Assembly: GCA_031549485.1 (NCBI GenBank)
Contig: JAVBPR010000012.1
Span: 90,586-154,585, forward strand
DNA length: 64,000 nt
Source: JAVBPR01 sp031549485
GTDB lineage: Bacteria > Bacillota > Clostridia > Oscillospirales > Feifaniaceae
Direction: 5' to 3'
Every line of letters starts with the position of its first letter. Within the stretch, counting starts at the first letter, position 1. This document shows, one piece after another, positions 8,029 through 15,638 of this stretch. The notes under the pieces are model-generated. The model saw only the letters and a list, made by a program, of their open reading frames with translations. It made no database searches and was not told where the DNA came from. Made by a program: the position numbers and the translations under genes.

Positions 8029-8267
8029 CTAACAGAGCCCGCCCTTTGGGGCGGGCTCTGTTAGTGATAACAATGATCGATGAAGGCTTGAGCGGCGGAA
8101 CGCCGGTTCACGGGGCCCCCGCAAAATGAAATTTTGTGGGGTGATAGGTCCGGTCAGCGGCACCACTAACAAAGCCCGCCCTTTAGGGCGGGCTTTGTTA
8201 GTGATAACAATAATCGGTGAAGGCTTGAGCGGCGGGACGCCGGTTCGCGGGGCCCTGCAAAATGAAA
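8011..8267 (+). repeat. Tandem duplication of the tRNA-Leu 3' end, hairpin and downstream block
   Basis: Two copies (8011-8131 and 8148-8267, offset 136-137 bases) each begin with GTCCGGTCAGCGGCACCA from the T arm and acceptor of tRNA-Leu. Each continues through a 16-bp hairpin, a GTGATAACAAT stretch, a block starting GAAGGCTTGAGCGGCGG, and GCAAAATGAAA. The copies differ by about ten substitutions. Within the hairpin, CAGAG/CTCTG in copy 1 becomes CAAAG/CTTTG in copy 2, a compensatory pair. A tRNA 3'-end duplication is the usual mark of integrase attachment sites, but no element lies between the copies. Confidence 0.9.
8029..8065 (+). terminator. Hairpin after tRNA-Leu (copy 1)
   Basis: CTAACAGAGCCCGCCC pairs perfectly with its complement over loop TTTG. 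It may end or help process the tRNA transcript, but no T run follows. Copy 2 is at 8166-8201. Confidence 0.6.
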
Positions 8268-8371
8268 ACACCGGGATTTCGGCTGATATGCTGTTTGAAC
8301 TATCGAAAGCGTTAGGCGTTTCGCTTGCTGAAATATTTTCGCATGCAAAAATTTGGATTGTTGAACTATAA
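8264..8371 (+). pseudogene. Truncated Xre-type HTH regulator remnant
   Basis: The last 35 codons before the stop at 8371 encode the recognition-helix end of an HTH_3 domain, with SADMLFELSKALGVSLAEIF as the typical closing motif. The first helices of the domain are missing: the reading frame runs directly out of the tRNA-Leu-tail repeat. It is either a deletion remnant or a fusion made when the repeat was formed. No ribosome site precedes it. Confidence 0.6.
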
Positions 8372-8381
8372 AAAATTAAAA

Positions 8382-8420
8382 AAAAGAATTCTGCTGTAAA
8401 ACGGCAGGATTCTTTTTTTA
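8382..8420 (+). terminator. Intrinsic terminator
   Basis: AAAGAATTCTGC pairs with GCAGGATTCTTT (one G-T), then seven T. It separates the repeat region from the next operon. Confidence 0.85.
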
Positions 8421-8526
8421 GTTACAAATGAACCTTGAAACAAATTGCACCAGGATGTATGATTAAGTCATCAAACAAAATATCTCGCAAAAATACCTTG
8501 AATCTGACTTAACGGAGGCAATCGCA

Positions 8527-9006
8527 ATGAAAAAAAGCGAAACATCTTCGACCGAACTCACAAAAAAACAAAATTTGGTGCAGGCGCTTAAGTTTTTTGC
8601 CTTTTCTGTTTCTGCCGGCGTCATTCAAACCGTTTCGTTCACGCTGCTAAATGAGCTCACCGATATGCCTTATTGGCCGTGCTATATCATAGCTTTGGTC
8701 TTGTCGGTGCTGTACAACTTTACGGTAAATCGAAGGTTCACCTTTAAGTCCGCCAATAATGTTCCGATCGCGATGCTTAAAGTCGCCGGATATTACCTTG
8801 TTTTTACCCCGCTTTCCACCTGGCTCGGAAATCTCGCCGATGTGGCAGGAGTAAATGAATATATTATTCTTTTTGTCACAATGGTTTTAAATCTTGTTAC
8901 CGAGTTCCTGTTTTGCAGATTTGTTGTGTTTCGCGACTCGATAAACACCAACAAAGCGGCGCTTAAAGAGGCGGAAAAGGCAAAAGAAGCCGAAACGGAG
9001 GAATAA
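8527..9006 (+). CDS. GtrA-like four-helix membrane protein
   Basis: A 159-residue integral membrane protein of the GtrA/DPMS-like family, whose members are thought to move lipid-linked sugars or assist glycosyltransferases. Four transmembrane segments are visible at about residues 21-43, 52-68, 84-104 and 112-132. The family signature is seen in ALVLSVLYNFTVNRRFTF and in EFLFCRFVVF. The C-terminal 25 residues are charged (Lys/Glu/Ala). GGAGG lies 8 bases before the ATG. It ends 2 bases before the kinase gene, so the two are tightly coupled, an unusual partner for a GtrA protein. Confidence 0.87.
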   Translation: MKKSETSSTELTKKQNLVQALKFFAFSVSAGVIQTVSFTLLNELTDMPYWPCYIIALVLSVLYNFTVNRRFTFKSANNVPIAMLKVAGYYLVFTPLSTWLGNLADVAGVNEYIILFVTMVLNLVTEFLFCRFVVFRDSINTNKAALKEAEKAKEAETEE

Positions 9007-9008
9007 TT

Positions 9009-10589
9009 ATGTTATCTCCCGTGCACGTTATTGCATATGACCTCGGCACGACCGGCATAAAAACCTGCATATATTCGATTTCGGATAAGATAACTCCGAT
9101 CGAAAGTTCATACGCAAGCTACAATTTATATATTTTGGAAAACGGCGGCGCGGAGCAGGATCCCGAAGAATGGTGGGAAGCCCTCTGCAAAACCACAAAA
9201 GAGGTGCTTATTAAAGCGTCGCTAAAAGCGGAGGAAATCAAAGCGGTATCTTTTTGTTCTCAGATGCAATGCCTCGTTCTCTCGGACAGCGAAGGAAAGC
9301 CGATCCGCAGGGCGATGAGCTATATGGATAACCGCGCCGTGCAGATTTTCGGCAAAGGCCCCGCAATTCCAAATCTGCTGACCTGGCTGAGGATAACCGG
9401 AATCGCGCCGACAAGCACCAAAGATCCGCTTTGGAAATACAAGTGGGTTCTGCGAAATGAACCGGAAGTTTTCAGCCGCATTTATAAATGGATGGATGCC
9501 AAGGATTATCTTTCCGCCCGCATGACCGGCGTTTTTACCATGACCGAAGGCTCGGCGTTTGCTACGTCGCTTTTTGATACCCGCCCGGGCAAGCGGTGCT
9601 GGAGCAAAAAACTCTGCGGCATTGCCGGAGTTAAAGAAGGTCATTTGCCGGATATTATTAAGTCGTATGATATGGTCGGCGGCGTTACCGAAAACGCTGC
9701 GCGCGAAGTCGGGCTTGCGCCGGGAACGCCGGTTTTCGGCGGCGGCGGAGATGCCGAACTTATCGGAATCGGCGCCGGAGCTATCGAAGAGGGAAGCACA
9801 CATATTTATATCGGAACCTCCGGATGGGTTTCAACGGTGATAAAAAAGCAGATTGTTGATGTCGGCGCTTCGATAGGAGCGATAGTCGGCTCGCAGCCGG
9901 GGCTATACAATTATTTTGCCGAGATGGAAACGGCGGGGAAATGCCTCGAATGGGTAAAGGATCACCTTGCCCTCGATGAAATCGGAATTTACCTTGAAAA
10001 GAAAGATGTTACCGAAACCGAGGAGAGCGTTTACCGCAGCCTTTTCGATTATTTGTGCGACACTATTGAAAATGTTCCCGCGGGGAGCGGAGGCGTAATT
10101 TTCACCCCGTGGCTCCACGGGAACCGCTGTCCGTTTGAAGATGCAAACTCGCGGGGGATGTTCTTTAATATTGGTTTGGAAACGGGCAAAACCGCGCTTA
10201 TCCGTTCGGTGGTCGAGGGAATTGCTTTTCACTGCCGCTATATGCTCGAAGCGCAGAAAAAGAAAATTAAAACTTCGGAAGTTATCACCGTTTGCGGCGG
10301 CGGCGCGCTTTCGCCCGTGGTTTGCCAGATTTTAGCGGATACAATCGGGCAAAAAGTCATCACCTATCCCAACCCGCAAAACGTTGGGGCTTTGGGCGCG
10401 GCGATAATAATAGCAAAATCGCTTGAAAAAATTCCGTCTATCGAGAGCGCGAAAAAACTTTTGCCAAAGCCGCGGATGTTTGTCCCGAATCACGAGAATA
10501 AAGCTGTGTATGACAGAAATTATAAAGTATTTAAAGTTCTTTATAAAAATAACAAAAAATCGTTTGAGCTTCTGAATTCTTTGAAATAA
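9009..10589 (+). CDS. FGGY-family carbohydrate kinase (xylulokinase-like)
   Basis: An ATP-dependent sugar kinase of 526 residues with the two actin-like domains of the FGGY family: FGGY_N (about 1-255, with AYDLGTTGIKTCIYS as the phosphate loop) and FGGY_C (about 265-500, with IYIGTSGWVST and GVIFTPWLHGNRCPFED). It most resembles xylulokinases, but the family phosphorylates many ketoses and polyols, so the substrate is not assigned. It lies in a four-gene run with a GtrA-like protein, a class III aminotransferase and a class II aldolase, which suggests phosphorylation of a sugar before aldol cleavage. Confidence 0.87.
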   Translation: MLSPVHVIAYDLGTTGIKTCIYSISDKITPIESSYASYNLYILENGGAEQDPEEWWEALCKTTKEVLIKASLKAEEIKAVSFCSQMQCLVLSDSEGKPIRRAMSYMDNRAVQIFGKGPAIPNLLTWLRITGIAPTSTKDPLWKYKWVLRNEPEVFSRIYKWMDAKDYLSARMTGVFTMTEGSAFATSLFDTRPGKRCWSKKLCGIAGVKEGHLPDIIKSYDMVGGVTENAAREVGLAPGTPVFGGGGDAELIGIGAGAIEEGSTHIYIGTSGWVSTVIKKQIVDVGASIGAIVGSQPGLYNYFAEMETAGKCLEWVKDHLALDEIGIYLEKKDVTETEESVYRSLFDYLCDTIENVPAGSGGVIFTPWLHGNRCPFEDANSRGMFFNIGLETGKTALIRSVVEGIAFHCRYMLEAQKKKIKTSEVITVCGGGALSPVVCQILADTIGQKVITYPNPQNVGALGAAIIIAKSLEKIPSIESAKKLLPKPRMFVPNHENKAVYDRNYKVFKVLYKNNKKSFELLNSLK

Positions 10590-10623
10590 AATTTATTAAA
10601 ATTTGCTGTAGGGGTAATTTTTT

Positions 10624-12093
10624 ATGAGCAAAAAAATTGCGCTTTCAAGATATGTTGACGCAAAAGCGGTCACCGAAAAATTAGACAATCTGATTAAAAT
10701 GCCCATCTATTCTATAAGCGACGAGAGCTTGAAGAATTATGAAAGCGAATATTTCGGCAAAAAATGTGTAAAGTCAAAGCAGATGATAGATAAGGCGAAA
10801 GACGTTATACCCGGCGGTGTTCAGCATAATCTCGCTTTTAACTATCCGTTTCCCCTTGTATTTACAAGCGCGAAAGACCACACCCTGACCGACCTTGACG
10901 GCAATAACTATTATGATTTTTTGCAGTCGGGCGGACCTACGGTTTTGGGAAGTAATCCCGAATCGGTCAGAAAAAAAGTGTTCGAACTGCTCGAGACCTG
11001 CGGCCCGTCCACCGGGCTTTTCCACGAATACGAGTATCTTTTGGGCGCGAAAATAGCCGAATGCGTTCCGAGCGTCGATATGTTTCGGATGTACACATCG
11101 GGAACAGAGGCTTGTATGGTGGCAAGCCGCGTCGCGCGCCTCGCGACAAAGAATAAATTCGTTGTGAAAATGGGCGGAGCGTATCACGGCTGGAGCGACC
11201 AGCTTGCTTACGGCATCCGCATCCCGGGCACCAAAGGGCTTCAGTCGCCCGGCATACCCGGGTTTAATTTCAAGAAAACCCGCGAATTTTTCCCGAACGA
11301 TTTAAACAGCCTTGAGCATGTTTTGCGCGGCAACACGTTAAAAGGCGGAACGGCCGCTGTTTTCATCGAACCTATCGGTCCCGAAAGCGGAACAAGACCG
11401 GTTGACATGGATTTCAATAAAGGCGTTGCGGAACTTTGCAAAAAATACGGCGCCTTGCTCGTTTTTGACGAAGTGGTAACCGGCTTTCGCATGGGCATGG
11501 GCGGCGCGCAGGAATATTTCGGAATTTCGCCTGATTTGACCGTTTTCGGCAAGGTTATTGCCGGCGGATATCCCGGTGCAGGCGGACTCGGCGGGAAACG
11601 CGAATATATGAAATTCCTCGGTGCAGGTCTTGACGGCGGCGGGAAAAAAGCGCTGTCGGGCGGAACTTTGGCGGCAACGCCGCTCAGCTGTATCGCGGGC
11701 TATACAACGATTTGCGAACTCGAGCGCACCGACGCATGCACAAAAGCAAATGAAATGGGAGATTACCTTACAGACGGATTGGTCGCATTAATCGACAAGC
11801 ACAAGTTGCCGTTTGTCGCCTACAATGTCGGCTCGATATGCCACCTTGATACGCTGGGAACTATGCATTATTCGATAAACTGGGGCAAACTTTGGGAGGT
11901 CCCGAAAATTTTGAAAGCGACTTCGCAGAGAAAGCGTGAAATGGAGCATATGGGCGCCGCATATATGGCGGAGGGGCTTGTTACATTAGCGGGAAATCGC
12001 CTTTACACCAACGCGACGTATACAAAAGAAGATATCGATGATGTGTTGTCGCGCTTCGACAGAGTGTTTGGGCAAATTGTCGTGAAAGAATAA
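10624..12093 (+). CDS. Class III PLP aminotransferase, glutamate-1-semialdehyde aminomutase-like
   Basis: A 489-residue PLP enzyme of fold type I. Visible are MYTSGTEACMVASRVAR (cofactor phosphate region), YHGWSDQ, the Asp of LVFDEVVTGFR, and the Schiff-base lysine in VFGKVIAGGYPGAGGLGG. The arrangement is that of HemL-type 2,1-aminomutases, with an N-terminal extension of about 50 residues. True HemL would be expected with haem genes; here it sits between an FGGY kinase and a class II aldolase, so it more likely acts on an amino or keto sugar or its acid. Spacing of 30-34 bases on each side indicates one operon. Confidence 0.85.
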   Translation: MSKKIALSRYVDAKAVTEKLDNLIKMPIYSISDESLKNYESEYFGKKCVKSKQMIDKAKDVIPGGVQHNLAFNYPFPLVFTSAKDHTLTDLDGNNYYDFLQSGGPTVLGSNPESVRKKVFELLETCGPSTGLFHEYEYLLGAKIAECVPSVDMFRMYTSGTEACMVASRVARLATKNKFVVKMGGAYHGWSDQLAYGIRIPGTKGLQSPGIPGFNFKKTREFFPNDLNSLEHVLRGNTLKGGTAAVFIEPIGPESGTRPVDMDFNKGVAELCKKYGALLVFDEVVTGFRMGMGGAQEYFGISPDLTVFGKVIAGGYPGAGGLGGKREYMKFLGAGLDGGGKKALSGGTLAATPLSCIAGYTTICELERTDACTKANEMGDYLTDGLVALIDKHKLPFVAYNVGSICHLDTLGTMHYSINWGKLWEVPKILKATSQRKREMEHMGAAYMAEGLVTLAGNRLYTNATYTKEDIDDVLSRFDRVFGQIVVKE

Positions 12094-12123
12094 ATTTCCG
12101 CAAAGCGAAAGGGGGAATACCAG

Positions 12124-13233
12124 GTGGAAAAAGTTCAGGCGAAAAATGAAGTTATTCTTGCCTCCGCAGAGCTTGTAAAGCGCGGGCTTGTGGCGAGAAC
12201 ATGGGGAAATATCAGCTGCCGCATAGATGAAAAATACTTTGCCATAACCCCCAGCGGAATAGGGTATGACCGCCTTGAGCCCGAGATGATTGTCGTCACG
12301 CACATCGACACGCTGGAGCACGAGGGAGAGATAAAACCCTCTTCGGAAAAGGGGATTCACGCGGCGGCATATAAAGCAAACCCCGAGACGAATTATGTGA
12401 TTCACACCCACCAGACCTACGCGACCTGCGTGAGCGTGGCTGGGTTTTCGAACCTCGCTCCGTCTTCGGAGGAAAAAGCTAAACTCGGCGGCGAAATCCT
12501 GCTCGCCGGTTACGGGCTTCCGGGCACAAAGAAACTGAAAAACAATGTCGCCGCTATTTTGGAAAAAGGTTGCTGCGCCATTTTGATGGAAAAGCACGGC
12601 GCGCTTATTACCGGCAAGGACAGGGAGAGCGCTTTTGACCGCGCAAACCTGCTTGAAGAAATTTGCAAACGTGCTGTGGCCGCCTTGCCGGATAATGCCG
12701 ATATTCCTGAGTTTTTCGACGGTGCTTCTGATGAAATAAGCTCGCTGCAGGGGGAAAACGAGTTTTTGTATGAAAAGGACGGCGACCGAAAAACATACAA
12801 AAATGATGATAAAACCCTTCCCGATTTTTTGAAACTGCACGCCGCTTTGCTCTCGGAAAACCCGGGCGCAAAAGTTTTGGCGCGGCGCGGCTCGAAAATT
12901 TGCGATGCGCTTATTAAGGCGGAGAAAAAGCTGCCCGCCGTTTTGGATGATTTTGCGCAGATGGTCGGAAACGACGCAAAATGCGTGCCGTCGGGCAATA
13001 TTCCAAAAATCGTCAAAGCGTGCCGGGGGCGAAACGGCGTTTTTGTTAGCGGACTTGGGGCGCTCTGCTTTGCCTCCGATAAATCCGATACAGAAGCGCT
13101 GCTGACCTTGATGGAGAAAAACGCGCTCGCGTTCCTGCACGCAAAAAAATACGGAAAACCGCCTGTTTTATCGTTTATTGACCGGAAACTTATGCGGTTT
13201 GTTTACCTGAAAAAATATTCAAAGAAAAAGTAG
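12124..13233 (+). CDS. Class II aldolase/adducin family protein with degenerate second domain
   Basis: A 369-residue protein. Residues 1-190 are a complete zinc-dependent class II aldolase domain (FucA/AraD type), with the metal ligands in VIHTHQTYAT and a third His in MEKHGALITG. Residues 225-360 look like a second copy that has lost its metal histidines: the equivalent of the NHG motif reads SGLGAL. Such tandem proteins may use the second domain structurally. The start is GTG at 12124, with GGGGGAATACCAG upstream. It ends the kinase-aminomutase-aldolase run before a terminator. The reaction is probably aldol cleavage or epimerisation of a phosphorylated sugar; the substrate is unknown. Confidence 0.85.
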   Translation: MEKVQAKNEVILASAELVKRGLVARTWGNISCRIDEKYFAITPSGIGYDRLEPEMIVVTHIDTLEHEGEIKPSSEKGIHAAAYKANPETNYVIHTHQTYATCVSVAGFSNLAPSSEEKAKLGGEILLAGYGLPGTKKLKNNVAAILEKGCCAILMEKHGALITGKDRESAFDRANLLEEICKRAVAALPDNADIPEFFDGASDEISSLQGENEFLYEKDGDRKTYKNDDKTLPDFLKLHAALLSENPGAKVLARRGSKICDALIKAEKKLPAVLDDFAQMVGNDAKCVPSGNIPKIVKACRGRNGVFVSGLGALCFASDKSDTEALLTLMEKNALAFLHAKKYGKPPVLSFIDRKLMRFVYLKKYSKKK

Positions 13234-13261
13234 CGCCGGATGTGTTTTACGGCGTGAAAAA

Positions 13262-13294
13262 AGCGGGCGGGAGAAAATCTCCCGCCTGCTTTTT
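13262..13294 (+). terminator. Intrinsic terminator of the 8.5-13.2 kb operon
   Basis: AGCGGGCGGGAGA pairs with TCTCCCGCCTGCT (one G-T) across a short A loop, followed by a T run. Confidence 0.9.
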
Positions 13295-13295
13295 G

Positions 13296-13304
13296 TGATA
13301 TAAT
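13296..13304 (+). promoter_or_regulatory. Extended -10 promoter of the MNT/HepT pair
   Basis: TGATATAAT (TG, one base, TATAAT) directly after the terminator, with no good -35. The same form recurs at 17537 and 25215. Confidence 0.65.
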
Positions 13305-13324
13305 AAATAAAAAAGGATATTTTT

Positions 13325-13633
13325 ATGGAAACTAAAATATTCACGATAGAAGAATTAAAGCAGATAATCGCTCCGGTCGCAAAGGCGTTCGGGGCTAAAA
13401 AGGTTGTGCTTTACGGCTCGTACGGCAGGGGCGAGGCGACCGAGAAAAGCAATATTAACTTATACATTGAAAGAGGCGAAATCAAAGGACTTTTCGCGCT
13501 TGCGGAGTTCGAAAACGAGCTTGAAAAAAAGCTTTTGCGGAAGGTCGACGTCGTGACAAAAGAAAGCCTCGGCAAAAAGATTATCGAGGCGATAAAAGGC
13601 GAAGAAGCGGTGCTGTATGAACAGGCGCAGTAG
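13325..13633 (+). CDS. MNT-type nucleotidyltransferase antitoxin with altered active site
   Basis: A 102-residue minimal nucleotidyltransferase, the antitoxin partner of HepT. In known pairs it adenylylates a tyrosine of the toxin. The GS motif is GSYGRGEATEKS (residues 31-42). The next residues, which normally give the two metal-binding Asp as DxD, read N43-I-N45 here; the third carboxylate, D75 in KVDVVTKE, is kept. Both changes need only G-to-A transitions (AAT and AAC codons). The protein may therefore be catalytically dead and neutralise by binding only, or the pair may be decaying. It overlaps the toxin gene by 17 bases. Confidence 0.87.
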   Translation: METKIFTIEELKQIIAPVAKAFGAKKVVLYGSYGRGEATEKSNINLYIERGEIKGLFALAEFENELEKKLLRKVDVVTKESLGKKIIEAIKGEEAVLYEQAQ

Positions 13634-13967
13634 AGATATAAGCGTTCTTCGCAATATTTTGAGATATTGCGGAGAGCTTGATTTAATAAACCGTGAATTC
13701 CGTTTTTCGCTTCCTGCCATGCGCGAAAGCGCGATATATCGGAACGCTGCGGCGATGTGCATTCTTCAAATCGGGGAACAGACAAAATATCTTTCACAGG
13801 AAATAAAGAATAAGCATAGCGGCATGCCGTGGGAGAGCATTCGCCATTTTCGAAATTTTCTCGCGCATCAGTATGCGGAGCTCGACAGCGAAACGCTTTG
13901 GGACACGGCGGTGGACGATATCCCGAAACTTAGAAAATACTGCGAAAAAATAATTATGATTATTTAA
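13617..13967 (+). CDS. HepT-like toxin (DUF86)
   Basis: A 116-residue, mostly helical HEPN-superfamily protein. The RX4HXY motif, catalytic for RNase activity and target of antitoxin adenylylation, is intact as RNFLAHQY (R79, H84, Y86). It probably cleaves RNA when not held by the upstream MNT protein. The ATG lies inside the MNT gene, which ensures coupled translation. It forms a two-gene accessory unit with its own promoter, between a catabolic operon and an A/T-rich membrane-protein gene. Confidence 0.9.
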   Translation: MNRRSRDISVLRNILRYCGELDLINREFRFSLPAMRESAIYRNAAAMCILQIGEQTKYLSQEIKNKHSGMPWESIRHFRNFLAHQYAELDSETLWDTAVDDIPKLRKYCEKIIMII

Positions 13968-14075
13968 ACTAGATTAAATTTGTTTTTAATTAAATGGGGA
14001 TATGATAAAATATGTAGCAAAAAAAACTTTTTTTGTTATAATTTATTTAAAATATAAAGTGAAAGGATAATTTTT

Positions 14076-15446
14076 ATGTTTTGCGGAAAATGTGGGGCAA
14101 AAATTGAAAACGGCGATCTGTTTTGCGTAAGCTGCGGAGCGAAGAGCGAAAGTGTGGAAAAAACGAATGAAATTTTTCAAGAACCGGAGTCAGCGGAAGA
14201 AGCTTCTTATGAAAAAACGGACGATATAAAGGTTTCAGAGCAACCTCAAGTTGCGACGCTACCTATTAGCAATACTGTCGCCGATATTATGCCAGCAAGT
14301 AATGGCGCGCAGAAGGAGCCCGAAGAACCAAGAAATCAGCATATACCTCTGACAAATAAATATTCTGCCCCAGAGGCGCTAAAAGCGCCCAAAAAGAAAA
14401 AACGCATTGGCTTAATTATCGCCATTTTTGCGGTGCTCCTTGTTTTACTTGCCGGATCATTCGCTATAATTACAATTATTTCTCATACCCCGATAAAAGA
14501 CTATAAAGTGGCTATAAATAATTCTTTGGCTGAAGATGCAAATAAAATTTACGAAACACGTGTTAAAGATACAGACAAAGAAGATTCCTTCATTGAAGAA
14601 GTTAAAGATTACGTCGATAAAATCAGCGGAGATTTTAAAAATAAAAGAACGGATTTTTTTGTATCAAAGAAGATTCTTGATAATATAGTACACAGTGAAG
14701 TTTGCGCAGAATACGCAAATAATGCCCTTAAAACTATCTCTGAACTCAATTCTTCAAGAGAAGCCTTTGATAGAGGGCAAAATTATGAGAAAACTCCAGG
14801 AGAAACGGCCCGCGCGCTAAAAGAATACAAAAAAGTAATAAATGCCGACGACAATTATGAGAAAGCACAGCAAAAAGTTTCAGAGCTTAGTGCAAAATGC
14901 AAGCAGGAGCTTTTTGAAAGTACTGACAAACTTGTATCTGAAAATAATTACGATTTAGCTAATGAAAGGCTTTTTGCCGCGTTTGATTTATTGCCGGATG
15001 ATTTTACTATTCAAGAAAAGATTAAAGATGTAACTACAAAAAAGATAAATTATTTGAAGGAAACCCAAATAGTATTAGCGGTTGAACCAAAATTAACGCC
15101 AAAATCTACAAGCACTAGGGGCGTCGTTGCTCAAGTTAAAAACAATAGTGATAAAGCTATTAAACAAGTTAACATAGCTTTTTTTGCAAAAGACGATAAG
15201 GGGAATTATTTAAAAATAAACGACGCATTTTATATTTATTTCGCCAATTATGAATTAAAAATAATTAACCCGAAAACAACAACGAATATTACCTCAAGAT
15301 ACTGGAAGCTTGATACAACTAACGAAATTTACAATAAAATATATATTTTAGAAGCTTGTATAGAGCAAGTTGAATTTGCCGATGGAACGACATGGGAAAA
15401 TCCTTATTTCGATTTTTGGGCTGACGAAGCAGAATCAAATACTTAA
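14076..15446 (+). CDS. Zinc-ribbon single-pass membrane protein
   Basis: A 456-residue protein. The N-terminal zinc ribbon is CGKCGAKIENGDLFCVSCG (residues 3-21, two CxxC pairs), followed by an acidic Pro/Glu-rich linker, a Lys-rich stop (KKKKR, about 107-111) and one transmembrane helix (about 112-133). The large extracytoplasmic part has a helical region with a TPR-like look (about 225-310) and a C-terminal beta domain (about 330-450) reminiscent of FxLYD domains. Similar architectures are common in Firmicutes and are not assigned a function. The gene is visibly more A/T-rich than its neighbours and has its own TTGTTATAAT -10 region and terminator. Confidence 0.75.
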   Translation: MFCGKCGAKIENGDLFCVSCGAKSESVEKTNEIFQEPESAEEASYEKTDDIKVSEQPQVATLPISNTVADIMPASNGAQKEPEEPRNQHIPLTNKYSAPEALKAPKKKKRIGLIIAIFAVLLVLLAGSFAIITIISHTPIKDYKVAINNSLAEDANKIYETRVKDTDKEDSFIEEVKDYVDKISGDFKNKRTDFFVSKKILDNIVHSEVCAEYANNALKTISELNSSREAFDRGQNYEKTPGETARALKEYKKVINADDNYEKAQQKVSELSAKCKQELFESTDKLVSENNYDLANERLFAAFDLLPDDFTIQEKIKDVTTKKINYLKETQIVLAVEPKLTPKSTSTRGVVAQVKNNSDKAIKQVNIAFFAKDDKGNYLKINDAFYIYFANYELKIINPKTTTNITSRYWKLDTTNEIYNKIYILEACIEQVEFADGTTWENPYFDFWADEAESNT

Positions 15447-15482
15447 ATATAAAACCGGATTTTTATCCGGTTTTATATTTTT
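15447..15482 (+). terminator. Intrinsic terminator
   Basis: AATATAAAACCGGAT pairs with ATCCGGTTTTATATT, followed by a T run. Confidence 0.9.
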
Positions 15483-15582
15483 AACATTGCGTGTGAAGAC
15501 TTTTTATTATAGAATGTAGTTGAATAAAAAATTGCTAACGAAGAATGCAGTGTTTTGTTTACAAAAAATTACAAACTATTTC

Positions 15583-15611
15583 TTGTATTCATTTTAAATT
15601 AAGAATAAAAT
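15583..15611 (+). promoter_or_regulatory. Likely promoter of pgi
   Basis: TTGTAT (15583-15588), 17 bases, TAAAAT (15606-15611), 27 bases before the ATG. Confidence 0.6.
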
Positions 15612-15638
15612 ACAATAAAAACCATCAAGGAGCGCATT

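Noticed and set aside
8011..8267. Small proteins encoded by the tRNA-Leu-tail repeat (several frames of 60-81 codons on both strands)
   Set aside because: They read through tRNA and hairpin sequence, differ between copies mostly at non-silent positions and have no ribosome sites.
10624..12093. Calling this gene hemL (haem synthesis)
   Set aside because: The enzyme family fits, but the N-terminal extension and the kinase/aldolase neighbours argue against a haem role; no other haem gene is present.
7942..13967. Intact integrative element bounded by the tRNA-Leu duplication
   Set aside because: The two tail copies are only 137 bases apart and no integrase, relaxase or phage gene is found in the window.
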